A stretch of 5,821 bases of DNA from Gammaproteobacteria bacterium (lineage in GTDB: Bacteria; Pseudomonadota; Gammaproteobacteria; Steroidobacterales; Steroidobacteraceae), in contig RFTM01000127.1 of NCBI GenBank assembly GCA_009923475.1, forward strand, positions 1 through 5,821, written 5' to 3'. The translations under genes and the position numbers were made by a program. Every line of letters starts with the position of its first letter. The stretch's first letter is position 1. This document shows positions 1-5,635 of the stretch, piece by piece. Under the pieces are notes generated by a model. It was not told where the DNA came from, searched no databases, and worked only from the letters and a program-made list of their open reading frames with translations.

Positions 1-1196
1 GACACCAGCAGCAGCGGCGCGATCAGCGCGCTGAACGCCACCTGCCAACCCCAGGACTGCACGACCAGCGGCACGATCGCCGGGAACAGCGCGAACCCGG
101 CGCTGAGCGGCGCCGAGCCGCAGACCGCGAAGGCCGTGGTGCGCATGCTCGTCGGATAGAGCTCGGTGAGCAGCGCGCCGACCACGGCGTTGCTGCCGTA
201 GAAGAAAGCGGTGGTGAGGCCGAACAGCACGAGGTCGTGCCAGCGCTCGCTCGGCAGCCACATCAGCCCGACGAGCGCCGCAGCGCCGAGCAGGCTCCAG
301 AGGGCGAAGGTGTTGCGCCGCGGCAGGACGTATTCGCCCACCCACGCGGCGCCGAGGTAGCCGAAGATGGCGATGAGGTTGGCGAGGCCCACGATCCAGG
401 TCGCTTCCGCCTGCGTGTAGCCGCGCACCGTCGCGAAGTAGGTCGGGAAGAAGAACGCCGTGCCCGCATAGGCGCAGCCGAAGCTGAAGAAGAGGACGAT
501 GAGCGCGACGGAGCGGCTGCGATAACGCACGGAGAAGAGCTCGCGCAGCAGCGCCCAGTCGAGCACCGGCGGCGCAGCCGCGCGGCTTGCCGCAGCGCGC
601 TGGAAGCGTTCGCTCTCCGGCATGCGCCAGCCGATGAGCAGCGCGATCGGCACCACCAGGAACCCGATGAAGAACACCTGTCGCCACCCGCCCTGCTCGA
701 GCAGCGGCGCGGCCAGCGCCGCGGCCAGGAACCAACCCAACGGATAGCCGCACTGCAGCACGCCCATGAGGATGCCGCGGTGGCGGTCGGGCGCGGTCTC
801 GGCGACGTAGGCCGAGGTGATCGGCGCGAGCCCGGCCGCCAGGCCGAAGGCGAGCGCGCGCAGCACGGTGAGCTGCGTGAGGTCGGTGACGAGCCCGCTC
901 GCGCCGACGCAGGCGGCAGAGAGCGCGAGCAGGCCGGCGAGCGTCCAGCGCCGACCCCAAGTGTCGGCGGCGAGCCCCGCGAACACGACCATCACGGCCG
1001 CGGCGATGAAGCCCACCGTGAGGATGAGGCCGATGGTGTCGAGCCCGACCTTGAACTCGCCCATCACGCCCGGGATCGCGTAGCCGAAGAGCGACTGGTC
1101 GAGGTTGCTCATCGTCCAGGCGAACAGGCTGAACGCGAGGATGACGGGCCAACCCCGGGAGACCGGGCGCTTGTCTGCGACTTCGTTGCTGTCCAT
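1..1196 (-). CDS. MFS transporter, organic/aromatic acid or sugar-porter-like (C-terminal end cut by window)
   Basis: This is a cytoplasmic-membrane secondary transporter of the major facilitator superfamily. I translated the minus strand by hand from the ATG at 1196; 398 residues are visible with no stop, so perhaps 15-40 C-terminal residues are missing. The sequence starts MDSNEVADKRPVSRGWPVIL and is a series of hydrophobic helices. TM1 covers about residues 16-38 and carries D33 in a 'SNLDQSLFGYAIP' segment. The loop between TM2 and TM3 holds MFS motif A, GLAADTWGRR, at 74-83. The loop after TM4 holds 'ETAPDRHRG' at 133-141, the E-x-x-P-x-x-x-R-G signature of sugar-porter and acid:H+ symporter relatives. 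A second-half copy, 'TELYPTSMRTT', lies near the visible end. No clear Shine-Dalgarno precedes the ATG; a TAGTAT box (1210-1205) sits 8 nt upstream, so the transcript may be nearly leaderless. The substrate cannot be read from the sequence. The nearby phhA suggests an aromatic compound, but that gene is not in the same operon. The family call is firm and the substrate is open. Confidence 0.9.
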   Translation of the reverse strand, partial: MDSNEVADKRPVSRGWPVILAFSLFAWTMSNLDQSLFGYAIPGVMGEFKVGLDTIGLILTVGFIAAAVMVVFAGLAADTWGRRWTLAGLLALSAACVGASGLVTDLTQLTVLRALAFGLAAGLAPITSAYVAETAPDRHRGILMGVLQCGYPLGWFLAAALAAPLLEQGGWRQVFFIGFLVVPIALLIGWRMPESERFQRAAASRAAAPPVLDWALLRELFSVRYRSRSVALIVLFFSFGCAYAGTAFFFPTYFATVRGYTQAEATWIVGLANLIAIFGYLGAAWVGEYVLPRRNTFALWSLLGAAALVGLMWLPSERWHDLVLFGLTTAFFYGSNAVVGALLTELYPTSMRTTAFAVCGSAPLSAGFALFPAIVPLVVQSWGWQVAFSALIAPLLLV

Positions 1197-1244
1197 GATG
1201 GAAGATACTAACCGCTCGCGCGCCGCGCGGTCCCGGAGAACGCC
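1197..1244. promoter_or_regulatory. Divergent intergenic spacer with candidate promoter
   Basis: These 48 bp separate the MFS gene (leftward) from the Mpo1-like gene (rightward) and must hold at least one of their promoters unless it lies inside a gene. The only AT-rich stretch is GATACTAA around 1204-1211. Read rightward, GATACT is a 4/6 match to a sigma70 -10 box and would give a leader of about 28 nt. Read leftward, TAGTAT is also a 4/6 match and would start transcription next to the MFS ATG. No convincing -35 box is visible for either direction. The rightward gene has a good GGAG ribosome-binding site at 1235-1238, six bases before its ATG. Confidence 0.35.
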
Positions 1245-1742
1245 ATGTCACAGCACGCCGATGCTCCCGCCGGCACGACGGTCCGTCCCGTCGACCGGTT
1301 CTTCGAGGCCTATTCGTCCGATCATCGCGACGCGACCAACCAGGCGCTGCACGTGCTCTGCGTGCCCGCGATCGTCTGGTCGCTGTTGGCCTTGGTCTAC
1401 TGCATCCCGCTCGGTGCAGGCGCGACCACGGGGCTGCTCGCCGCGGCGCTCGCGGTGGGGGCGGTGGCGTTTTGGTGCTGGTTGTCGCTGCCGCTGGGCC
1501 TCGGCACCGGTGTCGCGATGGCGCTCGCGTTCTGGTCGGTGGCGGCGCTGCACGGTGTTCTCGGCAGCGGTGGCCTCGCCGCCGTCGGCGCTGTGGTGTT
1601 CGTCTTGGCCTGGATCGGCCAGTTCATCGGCCACCATGTCGAGGGCCGTCGGCCGAGTTTCTTCACCGATCTCGTGTACCTGATGATCGGCCCGGCCTGG
1701 GTGCTCGCCAAGGCCTATCGCAAGGCGTCGATCGGCTACTGA
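1245..1742 (+). CDS. DUF962 / Mpo1-like integral membrane protein
   Basis: This 165-aa membrane protein belongs to the DUF962 (yeast YGL010w/Mpo1-like) family. The yeast member Mpo1 is an Fe(II)-dependent dioxygenase that alpha-oxidises 2-hydroxy fatty acids derived from sphingoid bases; bacterial members are mostly uncharacterised. The diagnostic N-terminal motif is present: F19-F20-x-x-Y23-x-x-x-H27-x-x-x-x-N32-x-x-x-H36-x-x-x-x-P41. Four hydrophobic segments follow, at about 38-57, 61-82, 87-105 and 110-128. The second signature, W123-IGQFIGH130-H131-x-E133-GRRP137, comes next, with a final hydrophobic stretch at about 143-154. The histidines of the two motifs are the expected metal ligands. 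Length is normal for the family. The start is supported by GGAG at 1235-1238. The gene stands alone: it diverges from the MFS gene and converges on the Cys-rich protein gene 16 bp after its stop. Family assignment is strong. A role in fatty-acid oxidation here is only by analogy. Confidence 0.9.
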   Translation: MSQHADAPAGTTVRPVDRFFEAYSSDHRDATNQALHVLCVPAIVWSLLALVYCIPLGAGATTGLLAAALAVGAVAFWCWLSLPLGLGTGVAMALAFWSVAALHGVLGSGGLAAVGAVVFVLAWIGQFIGHHVEGRRPSFFTDLVYLMIGPAWVLAKAYRKASIGY

Positions 1743-1758
1743 GCGGGCGCGGCTGCGG

Positions 1759-2175
1759 TCACCTCGGGTCGAGAGGCTTGCCGTCCGGGTCGAAGAACCG
1801 CGTCACCGTGCATTCGCGCAGGTAGGGCCGGGTCTTGCGGTCGCACTGCGCCTCCGCGACCTTGGCCGCGGTCTCGCGCGAATCGAGGCCGCAGGTGACC
1901 TCATGCCAGTGGTAGCCGTCGGTGTTCTGCAGGAACACATCGACGCTCCAGCGCGCCGGGAAGCACCAGGCGATGCGCTTGCAGGCCTGGGTGTTGCCGC
2001 CCTCCCGGATGCACTGCTCGCGTGCGCAGGCGAAGGCCTTCTCCGGCGTGTTGCCGGTGCAGACGCCCGAACCCATCTCGGGGGCGTGGACGAAGGCGAT
2101 GCCTTTCGGGCCGGCGGCCAAAGCGGCCGCGGAGAGGCAGAGGAGGGCGCAGACGACCGGCACGAGGCGTTTCAT
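1759..2175 (-). CDS. Small exported cysteine-rich protein, function unknown
   Basis: I do not recognise a named family for this 138-aa protein. Residues 1-21 form a Sec signal peptide: K2-R3, then a hydrophobic core (LVPVVCALLCLSAAALAA), with likely cleavage after A20 or A21. The mature chain of about 117 residues has eight cysteines (C39, C50, C55, C65, C71, C95, C111, C122), an even number compatible with four disulfides in the periplasm or outside the cell. C39-C71 form a cluster, 'KAFACAREQC...GGNTQAC...WC', that loosely recalls the DUF4189 style of small secreted proteins; I would not assign it. The rest is rich in aromatics (W70, W76, Y88, W90, F127, F128) and charged residues, with no catalytic motif. 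The start is supported by AGGAAA on the minus strand (2189-2184), eight bases before the ATG. The coding character (conserved-looking cysteines, signal peptide, RBS) favours a real gene over the opposing frames. It ends tail-to-tail with the Mpo1-like gene. Confidence 0.8.
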   Translation of the reverse strand: MKRLVPVVCALLCLSAAALAAGPKGIAFVHAPEMGSGVCTGNTPEKAFACAREQCIREGGNTQACKRIAWCFPARWSVDVFLQNTDGYHWHEVTCGLDSRETAAKVAEAQCDRKTRPYLRECTVTRFFDPDGKPLDPR

Positions 2176-2247
2176 GTTCGCGGTTTCCTGGACGGCACGG
2201 GACGGGTGTCATACTAGTCCGACCGCAAACCCGACGGGAGTCCCGCC
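2176..2247. promoter_or_regulatory. Divergent spacer with candidate promoter for the amidohydrolase-phhA unit
   Basis: This 72-bp spacer lies between the leftward Cys-rich protein gene and the rightward amidohydrolase gene. The best -10 candidate for the rightward unit is CATACT at 2210-2215 (4/6 to TATAAT), which would leave a leader of about 25 nt before the ATG at 2248. No good -35 box is visible 16-18 bp upstream. The same ATACTA hexamer sits at nearly the same distance from the start codon of the Mpo1-like gene. GGGAG at 2236-2240 is a good ribosome-binding site seven bases before the amidohydrolase ATG. The leftward gene uses AGGAAA at 2189-2184. Confidence 0.35.
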
Positions 2248-4302
2248 ATGCGCAGTGTCGCCGTGACCGCCTTCATCGTCCTCCAGGCCTTGGCCGCCGC
2301 CGCGCAGGCTGCGGAGGCTCCCGCGGCCCGGCGCTGGATCATGACCGTCGACAACGGCAAGCCCGCCGGCGAACTCGTGGTGCGTTGCGACAAGCGCGGC
2401 GACTGCGAGACCCGCTATGTCTTCAAGGACAACGGCCGCGGGCCCGAGATCACCGAGCGCTACCGGCTCGCCGACGACGGCACCTATGCGCGCTACGAGG
2501 CCAAGGGCAAGACCACCTTCGGCTCGGCCGTCGACGAGCGCTACGAGGGCAAGGGCCGCGGCGGGGCGTGGCGCTCGACCACCGAGCAGGGCGGCAGCGA
2601 CGATGCGCTCGGCAAGCTCTACCTGCCGCTCAACGGCTCCGGGATCGTCTACGAGAACATGCTGCGCCTCACCACCGGCGGCCGCGAGCTCGACACGCTG
2701 CCCGTGGGCAGCGTGAAGCGCACGACCCTGACCCGCGCGACCGTCGGGCAGGGGGCCGCACGGCGCGAGATCGAGCTCGTCGCCTTCACCGGCCTCGGCA
2801 TGACCCCGGAATTCGTCTGGGCGACCACCGGCGCGCAGCCGGAATTCTTCGGGCTCGTGGTGCCGGGGTACATGGCGGCGCTGCCCGAGGGCTACCAGGG
2901 CGAAGAGGCGCAGCTCACCGACCTGCAGAAGGCGGCGGAGGCGGCCCTGCTCGGCGGCATGACCGCGCGGCTCGCCAAGCGGATGGACGGCCTGAGCGTC
3001 ATCCGCAACGCGCGCGTCTTCGACGCGGAAGGCGCGAGGCTGCTCGACGGCCTGCGCGACGTCTACATCCAGCGCGGCCGCATCGTCGCGGTCACCCGTT
3101 CCGACGCGCCGCTCGAGGGCTTCACGCCCACCCGCCAGCTCGATGCCGGCGGCCGCGTGCTGCTGCCCGGGCTCTACGACATGCACGGCCACGTCGGCCG
3201 CTGGGGCGGCGGTCTCAACCTGGCGGCGGGCGTGACCACGACGCGCGATGTCGGCAACGACAACGCCACGCTGCAGCAGATCATCGACGAGACCGCGGAC
3301 GGGCGCCTGTTCGGGCCGCAGATCGTCGCGGCGGGCTTCCTCGAGGGCGAGAGCCCCTACAGCGCGCGCAACGGCTTCGTCGTCAGCGACCTCGAGGGCG
3401 CGAAGCGGGCCGTCGACTGGTACGCCGCCCACGGCTACATCCAGATCAAGGTCTACAACAGCTTCCCGCGCCAGCACCTGCGCGAGACCGTGGCCTACGC
3501 GCACTCGCGCGGCCTGCGCGTGAGCGGCCATGTGCCGGCGTTCCTGCGCGCCGAGGAAGTGGTGGAGGCGGGCTTCGACGAGGTCAACCACATCAACCAG
3601 GTGATGCTCAACTTCCTGGTCGACGACAAGACCGACACGCGCACGCTGCAGCGCTTCTACCTGCCCGCCGAGCGCACCGCCGGGCTCGATTTCGACGGCC
3701 CGCGGGTACAGGGCTTCATCAAGCTGCTGAAGGATTCCGGCACGGTGATCGACCCGACGCTCACCACCTTCGACTTCCTGCGCCAGCGCGACGGCCAGCC
3801 CTCGCAGGCCTTCGCGGCGATCATGCCGAACATGCCGGCCTCGTTCCAAAGGTCCCGCATGAGCGGCGGCATGGCCATCCCGAACGACCGTGTGCAGGCG
3901 CTCTACGACAAGTCCTACGCGCGCATGATCGAGTTCGTGGGCCGCCTGCACCGCGCGGGCGTGCCGATCGTCGCGGGCACCGACGAGATCGAGGGCTTCA
4001 CGCTGCACCGCGAGCTCGAGCTCTACACCATGGCGGGCATCCCCGCGGGCGAGGTGTTGCGCATCGCCACCTGGAACGGCGCCAAGTACACCCGCACGCT
4101 CGCCGACCGCGGCAGCATCGAGGTCGGCAAGCTCGCCGACCTCGTGCTGGTCGACGGCGACCCCGTCAAGGACATCACCGCACTCAAGCGCATCGCGCTG
4201 GTGGTGACGCAGGGCCGCAGCATCGACCCCTCGGCGGTCTACCGAGAGCTCGGCATCACGCCTTTCGTCACCGACGCGCCGCGCTGGATGGAGCCGCGTT
4301 GA
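2248..4302 (+). CDS. Exported metal-dependent amidohydrolase (imidazolonepropionase/Xaa-Pro dipeptidase-like) with N-terminal extension
   Basis: This 684-aa hydrolase of the amidohydrolase superfamily probably acts in the periplasm. Residues 1-22 form a signal peptide ending ...AAAAQAAE, with no lipobox. Residues ~28-248 form an extension with alternating beta-like segments (for example 'PAGELVVRC', 'ETRYVFKDNGRGPEITERYRL') that typical 400-450-aa members lack. The amidohydrolase part begins at ~249 ('LSVIRNARVFDAEG') with the first half of the composite beta domain. The TIM barrel follows from ~305, and the closing beta segment is 'GSIEVGKLADLVLVDGDP' (622-639). The binuclear metal set is complete: H313 and H315 (M-H-G-H-V), K401 (IQIKVYNS, the residue usually carboxylated), H428 (SGHVP), H448 (NHINQ) and D579 (AGTDE). 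This Lys/His/His spacing resembles that of prolidase- and aryldipeptidase-like members, so a dipeptide or N-acyl amino acid is a reasonable substrate guess; the exact substrate is not readable. GGGAG at 2236-2240 supports the start. The gene leads directly into phhA, probably as one transcript. Confidence 0.93.
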   Translation: MRSVAVTAFIVLQALAAAAQAAEAPAARRWIMTVDNGKPAGELVVRCDKRGDCETRYVFKDNGRGPEITERYRLADDGTYARYEAKGKTTFGSAVDERYEGKGRGGAWRSTTEQGGSDDALGKLYLPLNGSGIVYENMLRLTTGGRELDTLPVGSVKRTTLTRATVGQGAARREIELVAFTGLGMTPEFVWATTGAQPEFFGLVVPGYMAALPEGYQGEEAQLTDLQKAAEAALLGGMTARLAKRMDGLSVIRNARVFDAEGARLLDGLRDVYIQRGRIVAVTRSDAPLEGFTPTRQLDAGGRVLLPGLYDMHGHVGRWGGGLNLAAGVTTTRDVGNDNATLQQIIDETADGRLFGPQIVAAGFLEGESPYSARNGFVVSDLEGAKRAVDWYAAHGYIQIKVYNSFPRQHLRETVAYAHSRGLRVSGHVPAFLRAEEVVEAGFDEVNHINQVMLNFLVDDKTDTRTLQRFYLPAERTAGLDFDGPRVQGFIKLLKDSGTVIDPTLTTFDFLRQRDGQPSQAFAAIMPNMPASFQRSRMSGGMAIPNDRVQALYDKSYARMIEFVGRLHRAGVPIVAGTDEIEGFTLHRELELYTMAGIPAGEVLRIATWNGAKYTRTLADRGSIEVGKLADLVLVDGDPVKDITALKRIALVVTQGRSIDPSAVYRELGITPFVTDAPRWMEPR
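2314..2991 (+). other. N-terminal extension domain of the amidohydrolase (residues ~23-248)
   Basis: This in-frame part of the amidohydrolase lies between the signal peptide and the first strand of the composite beta domain. It starts with 'EAPAARRWIMTVDNGKPAG' and holds many short alternating hydrophobic/polar stretches rich in Gly, Arg, Thr and Tyr, which suggests a beta-sandwich or barrel-like fold. It ends in an Ala/Leu-rich helical connector ('LTDLQKAAEAALLGGMTARLAKRMDG'). It contains few cysteines (the pair near 'VVRCDKRGDCETR', in a C-x5-C arrangement, could form a disulfide in the periplasm) and no catalytic motif I recognise. I believe longer amidohydrolases of this layout exist in related proteobacteria, but I cannot verify that here. 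Domain limits are approximate. Confidence 0.6.
4290..4301 (+). promoter_or_regulatory. RBS and alternative TTG start of phhA overlapping the upstream stop
   Basis: GGAG at 4290-4293 lies inside the last codons of the amidohydrolase gene. It is five bases before TTG (4299-4301), which is in frame with phhA and overlaps the amidohydrolase TGA (4300-4302). This is a classic layout for translational coupling. The ATG at 4311 is 17 bases from the GGAG and has only a weak purine run (GAGCGGG, 4301-4307) nearer to it. The TTG would add four residues and give 321 aa. The residues before conserved sequence are not informative, so the start remains undecided. Confidence 0.45.
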
Positions 4303-4310
4303 GCGGGCCC

Positions 4311-5264
4311 ATGGTCGGCGCAAGCCTTCCCGGCGCGGCGGATGCGCCCTTCGACCACTCCCGCATCCCGGCGCTGCCGCCCGAGGTGTTCGTCGCGCCG
4401 CTGCGCAAGCCCGAGGGCCTGGGCGAGGATTGGCTCGAGCCCGCGCAGCGGGACTACTCGGCGGCCGAGCACCGCATCTGGGACGAGCTCTACGCGCGGC
4501 AGATGGCGCTGCTGCCAGGGCGCGCCTGCTCGGAGTTCATGCGCGGCCTCGAGCGCCTCGACCTCGGCCGCGGCGGCATCCCGGAGCTCGGCGCGCTCAA
4601 TGAAAAGCTCCGCGCGCTCACCGGTTGGACGGTGGTGCCGGTGCCGATGCTGATCCCGGACCAGGTGTTCTTCTACCACCTCGCCAACCGCCGCTTCCCG
4701 GCCGGCAACTTCATCCGCAGCCGCGAGCAGTTCGATTACATCCAGGAGCCGGATGTCTTCCATGACGTGTTCGGGCATGTGCCGTTGCTCACCGACCCGG
4801 TGTTCGCCGAGTACCTTGCGGCCTATGGCCGCGCCGGCTGGAAGGCGCTGCGCTACAACCGCCTGAAGGCGCTGTCGGCGCTCTATTGGTACACCGTCGA
4901 GTTCGGGCTGGTGCTGGAGAAGGGCGCGCCGCGCATCTACGGTGCGGGGATACTCTCCGGCCCCACCGAGACCGTGTTCGCGCTCGAGGGCCGCTCGCCG
5001 CACCGCATCCACCTCAATGTCGACCGCGTGATGCGCACCGACTACGAGATCTCCGACCTGCAGTCGGCCTACTTCGTCATCGAGTCCTTCGCCGAGCTGT
5101 TCCACATGACCGAGCAGCGCGGCTTCGAGCCCATCTACGAGTCGCTGGCCCCGGCGTTCCAGTACGCCCGTTCGGCCGCGCTCGACACCGACCACATCTA
5201 CCATCGAGGCAGCCAGGAGTACCTGCTGCGGGGCGGCCGGGGGTCGGGAGCGAGGCCGGTCTAA
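4311..5264 (+). CDS. phhA: Phenylalanine 4-monooxygenase (phenylalanine hydroxylase)
   Basis: This cytoplasmic non-haem iron enzyme hydroxylates L-phenylalanine to L-tyrosine using O2 and a tetrahydropterin. From the ATG at 4311 it is 317 aa, slightly longer than the usual 260-300 for bacterial catalytic-domain-only forms; no regulatory ACT domain is present. The first ~35 residues are the variable part. The conserved core includes 'AEHRIWDELYARQMALLPGRAC', 'LTGWTVVPVPMLIPDQVFFYHLANRRFP' and 'EPDVFHDVFGHVPLL'. H151 and H156 in the last motif plus E197 in 'YWYTVEFGL' form the iron-binding facial triad. Their spacing of 5 and 41 residues equals that of Chromobacterium violaceum PAH (H138, H143, E184). 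'RIYGAGILSGPTETVFAL' and 'MRTDYEISDLQSAYFVIESF' complete the family pattern. The gene follows the amidohydrolase by 8 bp, or overlaps its stop if the TTG at 4299 is used. The usual partner phhB (pterin carbinolamine dehydratase) and a PhhR-type regulator are not in this window. Confidence 0.97.
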   Translation: MVGASLPGAADAPFDHSRIPALPPEVFVAPLRKPEGLGEDWLEPAQRDYSAAEHRIWDELYARQMALLPGRACSEFMRGLERLDLGRGGIPELGALNEKLRALTGWTVVPVPMLIPDQVFFYHLANRRFPAGNFIRSREQFDYIQEPDVFHDVFGHVPLLTDPVFAEYLAAYGRAGWKALRYNRLKALSALYWYTVEFGLVLEKGAPRIYGAGILSGPTETVFALEGRSPHRIHLNVDRVMRTDYEISDLQSAYFVIESFAELFHMTEQRGFEPIYESLAPAFQYARSAALDTDHIYHRGSQEYLLRGGRGSGARPV

Positions 5265-5317
5265 GGTCCGGGACGGCTGTTCGATATCCGGGTGGGCAAT
5301 GGCCCTCGTAGCAGCAA

Positions 5318-5340
5318 GGGCTCTCCCTCTATCGGAGCCC
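5318..5340 (+). terminator. Candidate hairpin after phhA, possible weak terminator
   Basis: GGGCTCT (5318-5324) pairs with GGAGCCC (5334-5340) to form a seven-base-pair stem with one G-U pair and a nine-base loop. It lies 53 bp past the phhA stop, the right place for transcript ending or 3' end protection. No U-tract follows, so it is not a standard intrinsic terminator and may act only as an RNA-stabilising hairpin. Confidence 0.3.
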
Positions 5341-5349
5341 GGTCGGCAG

Positions 5350-5376
5350 ATGCGTCAGGATCATGCGTCAGCGATC
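5350..5376. repeat. Two-copy 13/14-bp tandem duplication
   Basis: ATGCGTCAGGATC (5350-5362) is followed directly by ATGCGTCAGCGATC (5363-5376). The copies are identical apart from one inserted C. Such a repeat can be a replication-slippage scar or a pair of binding sites for a regulator on one face of the helix. Its period of 13 bp does not match a helical turn well, so slippage is the simpler reading. Confidence 0.7.
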
Positions 5377-5475
5377 GATGATGTTGCGGCTAGCGGGTTG
5401 CGCCATCTTCACTAGTCCTTCCTGAACTGGTCGGAGGGGAGGCTGCGAGCATTCCCCGGGTGTTGTCTCACTCAG

Positions 5476-5497
5476 TCGGCCTTTTCCTCTCGGCCGA
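5476..5497. repeat. Inverted repeat/hairpin in the intergenic region
   Basis: TCGGCC (5476-5481) and GGCCGA (5492-5497) form a perfect six-base-pair stem around a ten-base pyrimidine-rich loop (TTTTCCTCTC). The stem is short and not followed by a T-run on either strand. It may be a minor transcript-end structure or chance in GC-rich DNA. Confidence 0.35.
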
Positions 5498-5575
5498 ACG
5501 TTGAAGGAAGCGGATGGCAAGGACGAGCCGGAGGCCGACCCTATTGAAGACCGTCCTCGGCGATCCGGATCACCG

Positions 5576-5591
5576 GTCATCCCGTCATCCC
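5576..5591. repeat. Exact 8-bp tandem repeat upstream of the last gene
   Basis: GTCATCCC occurs twice head-to-tail (5576-5583 and 5584-5591), about 45-60 bp before the ATG at 5636. The position would suit a regulator half-site pair or an upstream promoter element, but two copies of eight bases can also arise by chance or slippage. Confidence 0.5.
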
Positions 5592-5635
5592 CGATCGCTC
5601 CTCAATACGGCGGGGGATAGGTTAACTTCAGAAGT

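Larger units (their letters stand above)
5265..5635. other. Intergenic region of 371 bp without a convincing gene
   Basis: Between phhA and the last gene I find no ORF with a believable start and protein pattern. Hand counting 5281-5580 gives about 61% G+C, lower than much of the window. It holds two hairpins (5318-5340 and 5476-5497), a 13/14-bp tandem duplication (5350-5376) and an exact 8-bp tandem repeat (5576-5591). A weak inverted repeat ATCCCC/GGGGAT (5587-5592 and 5613-5618) lies just before the next gene and could be an operator or chance. No tRNA fold, T-rich intrinsic terminator or insertion-sequence end was seen. A decayed gene or mobile-element remnant remains possible. Confidence 0.6.

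Noticed and set aside
237..1211. 324-aa plus-strand ORF opposite the MFS transporter
   Set aside because: The protein is a His/Arg/Glu/Ala-rich low-complexity chain, while the minus strand encodes a full series of membrane helices with MFS motifs.
1743..1758. Possible bidirectional terminator between the convergent Mpo1-like and Cys-rich genes
   Set aside because: The 16-bp spacer is GC-rich but forms no stem of useful length and has no T-run on either strand.
2137..2175. Possible lipoprotein signal (ALLC, residues 10-13) in the Cys-rich protein
   Set aside because: The residue before Cys13 is Leu, not Gly, Ala or Ser, and the hydrophobic stretch before it is too short. A signal peptidase I site after A20/A21 fits better.
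2022..4298. The reading frame of phhA stays open upstream for over 2 kb, giving an apparent 1080-aa protein from 2022
   Set aside because: The upstream part is extremely Arg/Pro/Gly-rich, with no domain pattern, and lies over the amidohydrolase, whose own frame has a signal peptide and all active-site residues. It is a GC-driven open frame; only the part from about 4299/4311 is phhA.
2209..4323. 704-aa minus-strand ORF opposite the amidohydrolase
   Set aside because: Its composition (Ala, Arg, Val, Asp, Glu, His) is typical of an antisense shadow in GC-rich DNA, and no motif or signal is seen. The plus-strand gene explains the region.
4239..5204. 321-aa minus-strand ORF opposite phhA
   Set aside because: It is an antisense shadow without recognisable motifs; phhA on the plus strand is unambiguous.
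5409..5418. ACTAGTCC also found at 2213-2220, considered as a shared site
   Set aside because: It is a single 8-mer match in different contexts (promoter spacer and post-phhA spacer), with no symmetry or extended similarity around it.
5368..5580. 70-aa minus-strand ORF in the spacer after phhA
   Set aside because: It lacks a clear ribosome-binding site and its Ser/Pro/Arg/Gly composition has no pattern I recognise. It could be a remnant or chance frame, so I did not call it a gene.
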